A stretch of 64,000 nt of DNA, from positions 45,806,913 through 45,870,912 of the forward strand of contig OY747713.1 in the NCBI GenBank assembly GCA_963556495.2. Direction: 5' to 3'. Position 1 is the stretch's first letter, and each line of letters opens with the position of its first letter. Both the position numbers and the translations under genes were made by a program. The notes below the pieces were generated by a model. It ran no database searches. It saw nothing but the letters and a program-made list of their open reading frames with translations, and was not told the DNA's origin. Positions 1 through 11,280 of this stretch are shown here, one piece after another. Source of the DNA: Valencia hispanica (taxonomy: Eukaryota; Chordata; Actinopteri; Cyprinodontiformes; Valenciidae).

Positions 1-412
1 TAGGCCACATAGGCAATTGTCTAGAGCGGCAGATGCTAAAGGGGGCACTGCTTCAACAACTCTTGCATGCTCTGCATTGAAAACTAAAAAGGGAAAATAT
101 ATAAAAAGCAACCCCACCCCCTGGAGTTCCACATTCTGATGGACCTCCCACCACTGTCAATCAAATCCACCAAACGGAAAACTGAAACTTACCGACTTAT
201 GTGCCACAATCAGCTGGTGAAACAGCCAGGAAGGAACGGCTGTTCCTTAATTCATTTAAACAATTAGCAAAGTGTCTGAGAGTGAATGGTGACCTTTTTA
301 ACATGTTCCTGGAGTTCCAGTTAAGCTAAATAACTCTAGCTCTCATGAAAAGCAGAAGCTGTCTGCTTAAGACCTATTAGTATTTCTAGTTTCCATTCAT
401 TTAAAGCTCGTT

Positions 413-682
413 GGGCTGCACGGTGGTGCAGTTGGTAGCCTTGCAGCAAGAAGGTCCTGGGTTTGAATCTTTCAGCATTCAGCTTGCATGTTCTCCCTGT
501 GCATGTGTGGTTTCTCTCCAGGTACTCTGGCTTCCTTCCACTGTCTAAAAACATGACTGTTATGTTAATTGGTTTATCTAAATTGTCCTTAGTCATAAGG
601 TTGTGCGTGTGTGGTTATTTGTCCTGTGTGTGTCTATGTTGCCCAGTGATGGACTGGTGACCTGTCAAGGGTGTACCTCTTG
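413..682 (+). repeat. tRNA-like SINE-like repeat, partial
   Basis: A copy of a widespread fish repeat that begins with a tRNA-like head. A box-B-like motif (GGTTTGAATC, 460-469) follows the phrase 'cagcaagaaggtcctgg', and the body contains 'tgatggactggtgacctgtc'. A second, longer copy lies at 12470-12795. This copy lacks the terminal (ATGG)n tract, so its 3' end is truncated. Whether the family is a true SINE transcribed by RNA polymerase III is inferred from the box-B-like motif only. Confidence 0.6.
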
Positions 683-1472
683 CATGAAGATAGTGTGATG
701 GAAATATTTCCAGGTAATGTGAATTAATTGATTAATTACAGTACATGTCAATAAATGCATCTAGGGAATATGTCAGGTAGAAGATCATCAGAGTCTTTAA
801 ACAGACGTCAGCAGATTTGATAAGGAGGACCTCTGACCTAGTTCCTTTTAGCTTTGCGGTGTGAGGTGGTGTTTTGATAACCTGGGGGACTAGACCTCAG
901 ACAGCTTGAGGTGGAAAAACATCAAATCACTTTTGAGGCATTAAGCTTGAGGAATGGAAGGGTGCGGAAAAGTTTAAGCTTGGCCCAGCTTTTAATAAAA
1001 CTTTATTGCAATACTGTAAGTACGATAATATATTGTGATTTTTAAAACTGAATTTAATTGTAGAAAAACCGTCACAGCATTCTAAACACACTTTTTTTCA
1101 ATACTTTGCTTTTGAATATCGATACAATATCGGGAAATAAAATACAGCGATATACCTGTGTATCAATATTTTGTAACTTCCCTTTTAGAGAGAGAGAGAG
1201 AGAGGCAATGCTTTCAGAAATATTAATAATGAATGTTTTGTTTTTTTATCAATTTACAAAATGCTAAGTGAGCAGACAAAAGAAAAATCTAAATCTAATC
1301 GATATTTGGTGTTACGATCGTTTGCTTTCAAACCAACACACAAGGTCTGGGATTTTGTAGGAACATAGTCAGGTATATAATCAATTAATTATAGCAAACA
1401 GGTGCTAACGATCATCAATGTCACATGTAGGTTAAACAGTCATTAACTGAAACATAAGCAGCTGTATAGGAG
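683..1472. other. unassigned AT-rich stretch
   Basis: No coding or repeat signature recognised apart from a short (GA)n tract near 1187-1204. Several short AT-rich palindromic words occur but nothing supports a gene. Confidence 0.4.
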
Positions 1473-1937
1473 GCTTATCAGGAAGTCCACAAAAGGCCAT
1501 TAAAAGACTTCAGATGATCCAAAATGCGGCAGCAAGAGTTCTGATGAATATTAAAAAGAGAGATCACATTTCTCCTGTTTTAGCTTCCCTTCATTGGCTC
1601 CCTGTTAAATCCAGAATAGAATTTAAGATCCTTCTTCTTACATAAAAAGCCCTTAATAATCAAGCTCCATCATACATCAGAGATCTAATTGTTCCTTATC
1701 TTCCTAACAGAGCCCTTTGCTCTCAGACTGCAGGTTTACTTGTAGTTCCTAGGATTTCTAAAAGTAGAATGGGAGGCAGATCTTTTAGTTATCAGGCTCC
1801 TCTCCTGTGGAACCAGCTCCCAGCTTTAGTCTGTGAGGCAGAAACTCTGTTTACTTTGAAGACCAGCCTTAAAACTTTCCTTTTTGATAAAGCTTATAGT
1901 TAGAGTGGCTAAGGTCATCCTGAGCTATCTCTGTAGT

Positions 1938-3615
1938 CAGTAGTCGAGTTGAGGGGGAGTTGAGGGGGAGCGGAGGGGGACGCCTCTCCCCTTAGAAAGA
2001 AATCTGACATATAACGTCCCACAGTAAAGGTCCCATCCTCCATCTCCATCCCTTCCATTTTACAGTAAATATTGTATGGAAATATAAATCATAAATAGGC
2101 TTAGCCTATATGAAATAATTTCATCATCAGAAAATGTTAGGTCTCCGCATGTTGAGCGAAAATAAACAGTCTAATAAAATCCAGGGGACAAAACGCAATG
2201 ATGCAACATTGTTTTTGCCCGAAAGTAGGCCAGGTGAACCCAGTTTTTGTTTCATCTCATCCGACCTCCGGCATCTACAAAAACTGTTTTTTGCGTTCAG
2301 TAAAGTAGTGACACGGATGCTACGTACCCGTTTTAGACCAAGAGATGGATTTAACATGACATCCATGTCTTGTTCATGTTTCATGGAAGTTAAATGCATG
2401 TAACACATTTTACATATGCCTACATGCTTTTACTCGGTTTTGTAAAAGTTTTAAAGAAGTTTTCATCATGACCTTAGCTGTCTTCATATCCGCATACATC
2501 ATCACGTAGGTTAAACTCTGCCAGCGCATTGGTCTAAAACGGGTACGTAGCAGCCGTGTCACTCCTTTCTCACTACGGCGAAAACAAACTAGTCCCGAAT
2601 TAAAACATTGATCATAAAAAAACTTTTACTTTTGAACTAAGTGTGAACGTATTTATTTTATGAAGTAAACAGTTTGTAGATGCCAGAGGTCGGAATGAGA
2701 TTCATTTCTAAAGACATTTTCGTGGTTCACCTCATGGCCTAGAGAGCGGCAAAAGCTGCATTACAGAAGTGCAAACATGCCCAAACAAGCAGCTGGTCAA
2801 CGGGATGTCCGGGATTTTTTTTTTAAGAAAAAAATTACAGGTGAGCTTAATCTCAATAGTTAATCTAGCCTGCTTCTTGTTATCTAAAGACCATCCCACC
2901 ACAGGTGTACGCACAGATCCCAGGATGCTACCCTCCAAACTAGCTAAGATGAACGGGCGATCCCCCACATCTCTGTTGTTAATTAGCTTGCTAAAATACA
3001 TGACTTGTCATTCAGTCAAGACACGCATGCGGCTTGCTGAATCTGCACTAGATGTCGACTCTTTTTACACATCCAGCCATAATCGGCCTAGGAAAAATAA
3101 TCACCTTGTCAGAGCTCATCTGACAGTGCCCACATTTAGCCATAATCAGGACGAATGTGAACAAGAGCAAGAAAAACTGTAGAAAAAAAACATGATTACG
3201 AAAGTGTTTGGAAACTGCTATGAGCATGTGGATTAAGTGAGGGTTGTAATGAATAAAATAGAAATGACTCATTTTGTTTGGTCTTTCATGTTAAATTAAT
3301 CCAATCCTTTGTTTTGTATAGGCGTAGTTTACACGAAAAAACTTCTTCTGCACTGCAATTATTTGCTAAGGCTTCTTTGCAAGGTGCTGGTATCGCCTTT
3401 GCTTCATAGATATATAAAGCTTCCATTTTACTCGATCTTGTTTATTTCAAATGCAGGCTATTCTTCAGTTGTAGTCCCCTAACATTCCGGCCAGTTTGGC
3501 GATACAAAATACTCTATAAATACCACCTTTTTTTTAAATTAGAATCTAGATTTTTTTTTTTATGGGCGAAAAAAATGGCCATCCCCCCTGAAATTTTTTT
3601 ACAACACGACTACTG
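1938..3615. mobile_element. hAT-like non-autonomous DNA transposon, 1678 bp
   Basis: The element starts CAGTAGTCGAGTTG and ends with the inverted match CAACACGACTACTG (13 of 14). It is flanked by a perfect 8-bp direct repeat TCTGTAGT at 1930-1937 and 3616-3623, and removing the element plus one repeat restores the LINE sequence seen in the inverted copy at 6418. An 8-bp duplication fits hAT. No convincing transposase was seen inside. The short open frames at 2134-2403 and 2769-3182 lack recognisable motifs. The interior holds a large imperfect palindrome centred near 2440. Confidence 0.8.
2195..2770. repeat. large imperfect inverted repeat inside the hAT-like element
   Basis: Positions 2309-2341 and 2529-2561 are inverted copies matching at 32 of 33 bases. 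Outside them, about 2245-2290 pairs with 2660-2705, and the 'ggccaggtgaacc' region near 2230 pairs with 'ggttcacctcatggcc' near 2721. The fold would put roughly 190 bases in the loop. It may be a second, nested foldback element or an internal structure of the hAT-like element. Confidence 0.7.
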
Positions 3616-4164
3616 TCTGTAGTTATGCTGTTATAGGCTTAGACTGCTGGAGGACAGACTTACCAATTTTCTTCACTCTGCTACTTCCTTTTCTCCTACT
3701 ACTCTCCAGTTGTATTACAGTACATTGTGTTATTTCGACTGTGTTTTCTCTGTGTTTTTCTCTCCATAGAAGATATACCTGGTCTGGTCAACTTTTTACT
3801 TTCTGTTACATAGAAAGTTCTCTTATATCAGATCTTCTGTTCCTTCTGTGTCTCTGCTCTGTCTTCTCAAACCCCCAGACGGTCGTGGCAGATGGCCGCT
3901 CCTACTGAGCCTGGTTCTGTTGGAGGTTTCTTCCTGTTAAAGGGGAGTTTTTCCTCTCCACCGTCGCTACATGCTTGATCAGTTTGAGGGATTGCTGAAG
4001 GATTGTTGTGCTGACGCAATCTTCTGGGATTCCTTAAATAGGAAACTCTTTAACTGATTGGAATGTTTGTATAAATGTATTGAAATGACTTCTTGTTAAG
4101 TGCCTTGAGATGACATCTGTTGTGAATCGGCGCTATATAAATAAAACTGAATTGAATTGAAAAC

Positions 4165-5355
4165 TGGGTGAGGAACGGCCAAACTCTGCTACTCAGGTGA
4201 GGTTGTGGAAGATAGTTTTATGTCCTGGCAAAATTGAGCAGAGCAATATGACACAAAGTAGATATTCTGCATCAGCAAGGTCTCTCCCAGACAACGATTT
4301 CAAAGCAGACTGGGGTTTTAGGATGTGCTGTTGAAGTTCTTTTGAAGAAGCAGAAAGAAATGGACAACGTTGAGGATCGTAGCCACAGTGGTCGGCCAAG
4401 GAAACAGCAGATGAAAGACACATCAAGCTTATTACCCTTCGAAATTAGAAGATACTCAGCAGTGCTATCAGCTCAAAACTGACAGAAACCAGTAGGACCC
4501 AGGTACTCCCACATACTGTCCGGAGGAATCTGGCCAGAAGTGGTCTTCATTGAAAAGTTGCAGCCAAAAAGCTAAACCTCCACCATGGAAACAAAGCCAA
4601 GCAACTCAAGTATCCACGAAAACAACGGGACTGTGGTGCAGAAAAATGGCAGCGGTGCTCTGGACTGATGAGTTAAAATGTGTCATATTTGACTGTAGCA
4701 GAAGGCAGTTTGTTTGCCGACGTGCTGGAGAGCTGTACAATAATGAGTGTCTGCAGGTAATAGTAAAGCATGGTGGAGGTTCCTTGAACCATTGGGCTGT
4801 ATTTCTGCAAATTGAGTTGGAGATTCGGTCAGGATTGATGGTGTTCTCATTGCTAAGAAATACAGGCAGATATTTATCCATCATGTAATACCTTCAGGGA
4901 GGTGTATGATTGGCCCCAAATTTATTCTGCAGCAGGACAACGACCCCAAACATACAGCCAACGTCATTTAAAACTATCTTCAGCATAAAGAAGAACAAGA
5001 AGTCCTGTAAGTATTGCCCCCACAGAGCCCTGATGTCAACATTATCAAGTGTGCCTGGGATTACATGAGACAACAGAAGGATGTGAGGAAGCCCACATCC
5101 ACAGAAGATCTGTGGTTAGTCCTCCAAGATGTTTGGAACAACCTACCAACCGAGTACCTTCGAAAACTCTGTAAGTGTACCTAGAAGAATTGATGCTGTT
5201 TTAAAGGCAAAGGGTAGTCACACCAGTTATTGATTTGATTTAGATTTATCTTTTGTTCATTCATGCATTTTGCTGATTGATGAAAATAAATGATTAACAC
5301 TTAAATTTTTAAAAGCACTCATTTTACACCGGCCCAAAACCTTTGAACAGTCATG
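4165..5355 (+). pseudogene. decayed Tc1-like transposase and right terminal repeat
   Basis: Scattered Tc1 transposase motifs survive in several frames. A first catalytic region reads LWTDELK near 4660. A second reads [12 protein letters not shown] near 4929-4965. A third reads PQSPDVNIIK near 5017-5052, where the final catalytic glutamate of the DDE triad appears as lysine. An N-terminal region with 'HSGRPRK'-like coding lies near 4390. The right end reads 'ggcccaaaacctttgaacagt' (about 5332), which looks like a Tc1 terminal repeat. The left end is missing next to the LINE tail. Clearly inactive. Confidence 0.75.
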
Positions 5356-5362
5356 TTTTAAG

Positions 5363-5634
5363 GTGTTGACTCACCCATGCGCAGAGAGGAATGGATTGGA
5401 TTAAGACTCTTTAATGACGGGAACGGACCACAACTAATCAGAGTGAGAACGATGAGAAGAACTATTAACTGATGTTACATGACGTGCCTAAGACAACAAA
5501 GCAACAAAAGACAGGGGAACATAGAGGGCTATAAATACACAGGGGAGACAATCAAGGAAACAAGAGGCAGCTGGAGACAATAAGAATGCAGAGACTGACA
5601 GACACAGGGAAACAAACCGACATCCTGACACAAA
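5363..5634 (-). mobile_element. LTR-like segment, possible solo LTR of a Ty3-type element
   Basis: Read on the minus strand it begins TGTCAGGATGTCGG, has a TATA-like TATTTATAG (about 5530) and an ATTAAA-like signal (about 5400), and ends GTGAGTCAACA. This is the layout of a fish Ty3-type LTR. No convincing target duplication flanks it, so the boundaries are estimates. Not an open frame. Confidence 0.45.
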
Positions 5635-5740
5635 TACTTACCAAACTGAAAATATAAGTAAATAGCAATCAAAGCTGAATAAAATAACTTTTAACACTTT
5701 CTGTACAATGTAATAACTGAAATTAGAGGGGGGTTTACAT

Positions 5741-7285
5741 TCAATTCAATTCAGTTTATTTATATAGCGCCAATTCACAACAGATGTCATCTCAAGGCAC
5801 TTAACAAGAAGTCATTTCAATACATTTATACAAACATTCCAATCAGTTAAAAAGTTTCCTATTTAAGGAATCCCAGCAGATTGCGTCAGTCATTGGCGTG
5901 AGGTTGGGCCCCGTTGATGCAGACTTTCCAACCACAGCAATCCTTCAGCAATCCCTCATACTGAGCAAGCATGTAGCGACGGTGGAGAGGAAAAACTCCC
6001 CTTTAACAGGAAGAAACCTCCAACAGAACCAGGCTCAGTAGGAGCGGCCATCTGCCACGACCGTCTGGGGGTTTGAGAAGACAGAGCAGAAACACAGAAG
6101 GAACAGAAGATCTGATTTAAGAGAACTTTCTATGTTACAGAAAGTAAAAAGTTAATAACAGGACACAGTGGATGTTCAGTTACTGGGAGGATCATCCCAG
6201 TCGATGCCCCCCGTCCAACAGGGCATTGCAGCCAAGCAGGATACCAGACCAGGTATATCTTCTATGGAGAGAAAAACACTGAGAGAAAACAAAGTTAACA
6301 GTCGAAATAACAGAATGTACTGTAATACAACTGGAGAGTAGTAGTAGAAAAGGAAGTAGCAGAGTGAAGAAAATTGGTAAGTCTGTCCTCCAGCAGTCTA
6401 AGCCTATAGCAGCATAACTACAGAGATAGCTCAGGATGACCTAAGCCACTCCAACTATAAGCTTTATCAAAAAGGAAAGTTTTAAGCCTGGCCTTAAAAG
6501 TAAACAGAGTGTCTGCCTCACGGACTAAAGCTGGGAGCTGGTTCCACAGGAGAGGAGCCTGATAGCTAACAGATCTGCCTCCCATTCTACTTTTAGAAAT
6601 CCTAGGAACTACAAGTAAACCTGCAGTCTGAGAGCGAAGGGCTCTGTTGGGAACATATGGAACAATTAGATCTCTGATGTATGATGGAGCTTGATTATTA
6701 AGGGCTTTGTATGTAAGAAGAAGGATCTTAAATTCTATTCTGGATTTAACAGGGAGCCAATGAAGGGAAGCTAAAACAGGAGAAATGTGATCTCTCTTTT
6801 TAATATTCATCAGAACTCTTGCTGCCGCATTTTGGATCAACTGAAGGCTTTTAATGGCATTTTGTGGACTACCTGATAGTAAAGAATTACAGTAGTCCAG
6901 CCTTGAGGTAACAAATGCATGGACTAGTTTCTCAGCATCACTCCTGGACAGGATGTTTCTAATTTTAGCAATATTCCGGAGGTGAAAGATATCCTAGAAA
7001 CCTGTTTAATATGGGATTTAAATGTCAAGTCTCTGTCAAAAATAACGCCGAGGTTCTTTACGTTATTACTGGGGGCCAATTTAATGCCATCCAGATGAAG
7101 TGATTGACTAATCAGTTTCGGTTTAAGAACTTCTGGTCCAAAGACAGCAACTTCTGTTTTGTCAGAATTTAAAAGCAAAAGGTTTAGGGTCATCCATGTT
7201 TTTATGTCTTCCAGACATGCCTGTAATCTACCTAACTGACTGGGTTCATCAGGTGTACATAGTAAGAACATCATTACTCAGCGTT
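5741..7285 (-). mobile_element. 5'-truncated non-LTR retrotransposon, long copy
   Basis: The best-preserved 3' half of the dominant LINE family here. From the minus-strand 5' side, about 7274-6924 encodes the end of the RT palm/thumb (LLNSDKTEV, KNLGVIFD). 6840-6418 encodes the C-terminal tail starting at IQNAAARVL, with ASLHWLPVKSRIEFK and LWNQLPALVREADTLFTFK. A 3'UTR of about 680 bp follows to the tail at 5741. It has no 5' half and no endonuclease. Frames differ between the two coding segments, so it is dead. Confidence 0.85.
6418..6840 (-). pseudogene. LINE reverse transcriptase C-terminal tail (140-codon open frame)
   Basis: An open frame of 140 codons that starts mid-protein at IQNAAARVL. 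It matches the C-terminal tail shared by CR1/L2/Rex-type LINE proteins: ASLHWLPV, then a YKALN and APSYI segment, then LWNQLP and LKTFLF. Its open state is probably chance or youth, because the catalytic RT region upstream is truncated. It cannot encode an active enzyme on its own. Confidence 0.8.
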
Positions 7286-7379
7286 TTAATGGATTTTTGT
7301 CCTGTTTAAATATCAGACGGTTTAGTTTGGCGCTCCTGACTGTTGAAGTGAGTGAACACCATGAAGAGATCTTAAGCTC

Positions 7380-7806
7380 TTTAAAGGGGGGGTATTATGC
7401 AAAATTGACTTTCTGAAGCTTAATATCCTGAGAACCTGTCTTTCCCTCATTAAAAACATGCCTGAAGTGTTGCTCTGACCCATTCACTCATGTTAGAGTA
7501 ATCTTTGAGTGTCTGCTGGTAGTTCTCGGGGTTGCTGAAATGCCTGCTCCCACCTATCCCCGCCTTTTCCACCCATCTCCTTCTCCGACCTTACGTACTC
7601 AGCTGAGAGCCTCGCCCCTGCAGAGCTCCCCGATTATAGCAACCTATGACTCTGCTGAGGGATTTAAAGTGGTCCCGAAACAATCTGACATCATCCCTTC
7701 CACTATAGGGCCAGGTCTGACTTTTCCGAGCGTGTTCACACTAAAAACAGAATGCAATATACTGAAAGAACTCTTAAAATCACTTAAATGTCATAATGGG
7801 ACCTGC
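7380..7806. mobile_element. putative MITE
   Basis: The left end reads 'aaaggggggg tattatgcaaaat'. An inverted, imperfect match 'aaatgtcataatgggacct' lies near 7785-7804. The segment has no coding signs. The class is unknown because no target duplication could be fixed. Confidence 0.45.
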
Positions 7807-8085
7807 AGCAGGCTCTTGCTTCTGTTGATATGAAAGTTCATGTCTGTCCAATCAGAGAGGGACTGAAAAAGTTGCATTGAACAGAAGGTGTGAAAGGAGG
7901 AAAGCTTTGCTCTCTAAGAAAGTCATGAAGGTCACAGTGAGGTAAAGACCAGGACTACTGAAATAATGCTCTTTGAACAGATGAGTCTAAAACTTAATTA
8001 TTTGGACACCAGAGCAGAGAAAACTAATTTTTGTACCTATAGTTTGTTTAATGAGTAAACCAAGGTTAGTTTTTATTGTTTAAGT

Positions 8086-9187
8086 CAGTGGTTCCCAAAG
8101 TGGGGGGCGTGCCCCCTTGGGAGGGCGCAGAGTCATTGCAAGGGGGGCGCTGTATGAATGGATAGTATTTAAAAGCTAATATAATAGACTGGTTGTTGAC
8201 GAGGCCCCACATAAACACAAAGCAGAAGATAAAACATAGCTAAATAAGCTTCTAAACCAACTTCCTTCGGAGCCAAAGAGTAGAAAATATGAGAAGCATA
8301 TCTTGCCTTTGGTTTTGTTACACCAAACACCTACAAATGCTCTGTGTGAAAAACCGCACACAACTGTGGAAGATTACATACTTCCCTTCACAATGGACAC
8401 GGTTCAATCCATGATTCATAACAGAGGCCAGCAATGGATTATTCCTCTGTCCAATGTGCACATTTATCAACGGACATATAAGGACTTTGTAGAGATCTGC
8501 ACAGATGGGGCAACGACTATAGCCGCATTTCCACTCTCAGACCTTCAGGGTAATTTAACCAGATCTTTTTCTGACAGGGTAATCTGTCGGCCCACTCCTC
8601 TCAGCCTCTGTGTCTCCAATACAATCTGCGCTTTAAAGAATCAGCTAAAGACATCCACATATCACGACTTTCTCCTCAGTGAGCAGCATCACTAAACGGC
8701 GCAAAAAGGTGCCCAGAGCAGCAGAAATAACAGAGATCAACAATGGAAGAAGCAGGGATGGTGCTGTTATGTTTGTTGTTCTTATAAGACTGCTTCGCCA
8801 GTAACTCTTCTTATTTTTACAAAGCTGGTTGTTTGGCGACATCTGCTCATTTCCCTCTGAAGTACAACCAATCAGTGCGACTTAACAGCTCCCGTCGAGC
8901 GACTCTACCATGCCGTTTCCTATTACACACCCCCAGATTGGTCTGGCCTGAAAACGGCCCTGTCAGCCCGGCCCGATGAGTTAAAGACACACATATCGGG
9001 AAGGTCCGGTCAAATTACCCTGCAGTTCCGATAGTGGAAACGCGCCCTATGGCTGGTAAACTAGGAGCGCTGCAGGCATATGCCTTTACAGTATACATAA
9101 ATATGTAAATATTTTTTCGTAAAAAACAGAATATTTAATGGGGATTTCTTCATTCTTTTGTACTTTTTGGTTCTGAACCACTCTGTT
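8086..9187 (+). mobile_element. hAT (Charlie/ZBED-like) transposon remnant
   Basis: The left end CAGTGGTTCCCAAAGTGGGG is the classic end of Charlie-type hAT elements. The inside encodes a fragment of the transposase around 8260-8520: a KPHTTVEDYILP segment, an IPLSN segment and EICTDGATT. After a MITE insertion the frame resumes at 9047-9085 (MAGKLGALQ). A degenerate right end resembling AGTGGTTCAGAACC inverted lies near 9170-9187. Most of the transposase is deleted and no clean target duplication remains. Confidence 0.65.
8521..9046. mobile_element. MITE inside the hAT transposase remnant
   Basis: The ends are long imperfect inverted repeats of about 40 bp: 'gcatttccactctcag' with 'cagggtaatttaacc' on the left, mirrored on the right by 'ggtcaaattaccctg' and 'atagtggaaacgcgcc'. 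CTAT occurs on both sides (8517-8520 and 9047-9050). Removing the element restores the hAT reading ICTDGATT-MAGK across the junction, which confirms the boundaries. Superfamily not settled; the short duplication does not fit hAT. Confidence 0.7.
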
Positions 9188-9189
9188 TC

Positions 9190-9560
9190 TTATCGCAATA
9201 GCACAACAGAAGAGAAACTTACATGTAATTAAAGCAGACATAGGTAATTATCAATTTGGTCATACACTGAGGCATGTGATCAAAACAGCGCATATTTACA
9301 TAACCGAGGTCCTTTCACCGTTAACGACTCTTACATTGCCAAGATTGCTCAGTGCTTTGAAGCTTACGCAAGCCTGATGGCCTCGTTAGGTATAACTATA
9401 GCCCCATTAGTGAGCCTTAACCTTAGACTTATAAATCTGATCCTCCCAATCCAGTTTTCAGAACTGAAGAAGCCTCTTGGATGAGACACGAAACTTATTC
9501 AAGACCCCAAGAAAAGTCCAGTTGCCTTCATTTAAACTCTCAAGTCTATGATTTGATTTA
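9190..9560 (+). repeat. Penelope-like element tail (conserved fish repeat)
   Basis: The phrase 'gaactgaagaagcctcttgg atgagacacgaaac' near 9463-9495, followed by 'gtccagttgcctt' near 9517, is the recurring 3' signature I associate with fish Penelope-like retroelements. The upstream 270 bases have no open frame. The family assignment is from memory of the motif, not from a search. Confidence 0.45.
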
Positions 9561-9867
9561 CACCAGATTCATGACTGTGGCCTATAGTGGAATAGAGTGA
9601 TTTAAATTCCAGTCAGTTTGGATGGTGATTATATGGAAATTGTGGTAAGAGCGCACTTGGATGTTAGATCTACATATTCCGCATCAGCTTTAAAAAGTGT
9701 AAAAATTGCTATGGAAAAAAGAATTCCATCACGATATTTTTCATATCAGTCGATATAGATATATAGCACTATATAAACCAAATCATTATTTTTGGTCATA
9801 TTTAACATCAACTGAAACTATTTAAAGATATCTTATGTAAGATTTAACATTCATTTTCAAAAGTTGA

Positions 9868-10590
9868 ACATCTCCAACTCAACTTTATTTATATAGCACA
9901 CTTGGCCAAACTGAGTTTTGGCCAAGGTGCTTTAAATTAACCAAATCAACAGAGCTGAAAGCGATGCAGTTAAAAACTGAAGGTACAACACATAAAAAGA
10001 CTAAAGGGACAAGTCTAACACCATATATAAAGTACATAGCTAAAAACACTACACATAGTTAAAGTGTAACTCACCCCGAAATCAACTATTTTTGTTGATA
10101 AACTGTGTAAATGAGTGTCTAATATGGCTGTCTATATGTCTGGTCATCCTTTTTGGTATTTCAGTACATTTTAGTAAAAGTATAAATTTTCTACCAAAAA
10201 AACGTCAGTGTTGCGCCCTCTTCAGTTTAAAACTCCACACTGCACTTGAATTTGAATCAGGCATTGCTGTTCGCTCTGCGGTAGTGGCGGACGTCAGCCA
10301 TCCTGTTGCTGTGGGGTATAAAAGAAGCCAAGTCTCAGCCACCACTCTTTAGCGAGTTGGAATAAGAAGGGAAGACCCCTCGGTCTGCCAAGAAACACCT
10401 CCTTTTGCTGCATTGTTCAAACAGGAAACGTGGGCGGAGTTGCTCTTTAACAACTAAAGATACAACACACAATGAAAGACCGAATGTACAAACCTAACAC
10501 CATATATAAAGTACAAGTCTAAAAAACAATCATACCAATTCAACAGTCAAACTTCATTAAAAGCTTTAAAAAATAAAGATAAAGGCATGA
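9868..10590 (-). repeat. LINE 3' tail repeat split by a MITE
   Basis: Begins 'tccaactcaactttatttatatagcac' and continues 'aaggtgctttaaa', the usual form of fish LINE 3' tails read in reverse. The body up to 10057 resumes after the MITE at 10452, where 'gatacaacacac' and 'caccatatataaagtac' echo the same words seen at 9984 and 10020. No coding part is attached. Confidence 0.5.
10058..10451 (+). mobile_element. 394-bp MITE, family copy 1
   Basis: The left end reads GTTAAAGTGTAACTCACCCC and the right end is its imperfect inverse (GGGCGGAGTTGCTCTTTAAC). A second, inverted copy lies at about 43060-43643 and shares the interior words 'acatgtctggtcat'-like and 'ctaccaaaaa'. No target duplication is evident. 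A TATAAAAG word at 10316 is present but not evidence of a gene. Confidence 0.65.
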
Positions 10591-10739
10591 ATAACAATTT
10601 CCAAATGTGGCGTAGAAGATATGGGTTTAAGTTTAACAATTTGGCACAGTTGAAAAAACATTGTTGCCCAACCTTGTATGTCGAATCTACTGCATGGGTC
10701 GAACGTTACTCCCAGATTTGTGACTTTATGTTTAATAAA

Positions 10740-11280
10740 TGGTCTCAAAATATAAATATTTTTTTACTTAATTTCCCTCTTGGATCAATAAAGTATTTTT
10801 TAATTTGAATTGAATTGAATATCTGCAGGGAAATAGGTGCATTATTACTTGGTTTAAAAAAAGGGGAAAAAGTTTATTTTATTCTTATTTAGGCTTAAGA
10901 AATTTGCAGACATCCAAGCCTTGAACATCCTCCAAGCTTCAAAAAAACTAATCCAATGCACTCTGATTGTGTTGCTTTACAGGCATGTACACTTGGCAGT
11001 CATCACAACATAAATGGAAAGCAACACAATAGTTTTTTTTTTAATCATTCCAAGGGGAAAAAGATTAATAGAAAATAAAAGAGGGCCAAAAATTGACCCT
11101 TGTGGAACTTCACATTAGTGGTTTTGAGGAAGACTCAGAATCACCTGCTCGAACTGAGAATGAACAAGTTTGCAGGTAGGTTCTAAACCAGTCCTAAACC
11201 AGGCCAAGCCCTTTACTCCTACCCAATGCTCAATATGTGATATCAGTGTGCCATGATGAACATGTCATTGGCTATTATAC
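10740..11280 (-). pseudogene. LINE tail and decayed RT fragment
   Basis: Two neighbouring LINE traces, perhaps separate. 10770-10818 is a tail-like segment ('ggatcaataaagtatttttt' followed by GAATT repeats, plus strand). On the minus strand, about 11260-11040 encodes a degraded RT palm. Words resembling GVPQGSILGPLLF lie near 11085-11115, and a WFRTYLQT-like segment lies near 11160-11190. Many stops. It does not join collinearly to the RT fragment at 11925-12440. Confidence 0.4.

Larger units (their letters stand above)
1473..4161 (+). mobile_element. 5'-truncated non-LTR retrotransposon (Rex/Babar-CR1-like), split by a hAT-like element
   Basis: The two LINE parts are 1473-1937 and 3624-4161. 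The first encodes the C-terminal tail of a LINE reverse transcriptase (VLASLHWLPV near 1575-1605; LLVVPRISKSRMGGRS near 1737-1775). The second is the 3'UTR, ending in the repeated GAATT tail typical of this fish family. The reading frame carries a stop (taa in 'cttacataaaaag', about 1643) where the inverted copy at 5741-7285 reads through. The 3'UTR lacks about 105 bp, near 3790, that the inverted copy keeps. Copies of the same 3' end occur at 30716, 34890, 42590 and 48033. Dead copy. Confidence 0.8.

Noticed and set aside
2134..3182. Frames of 89 and 137 codons inside the hAT-like element as possible transposase
   Set aside because: No hAT motif could be seen, and the first frame overlaps the large palindrome.
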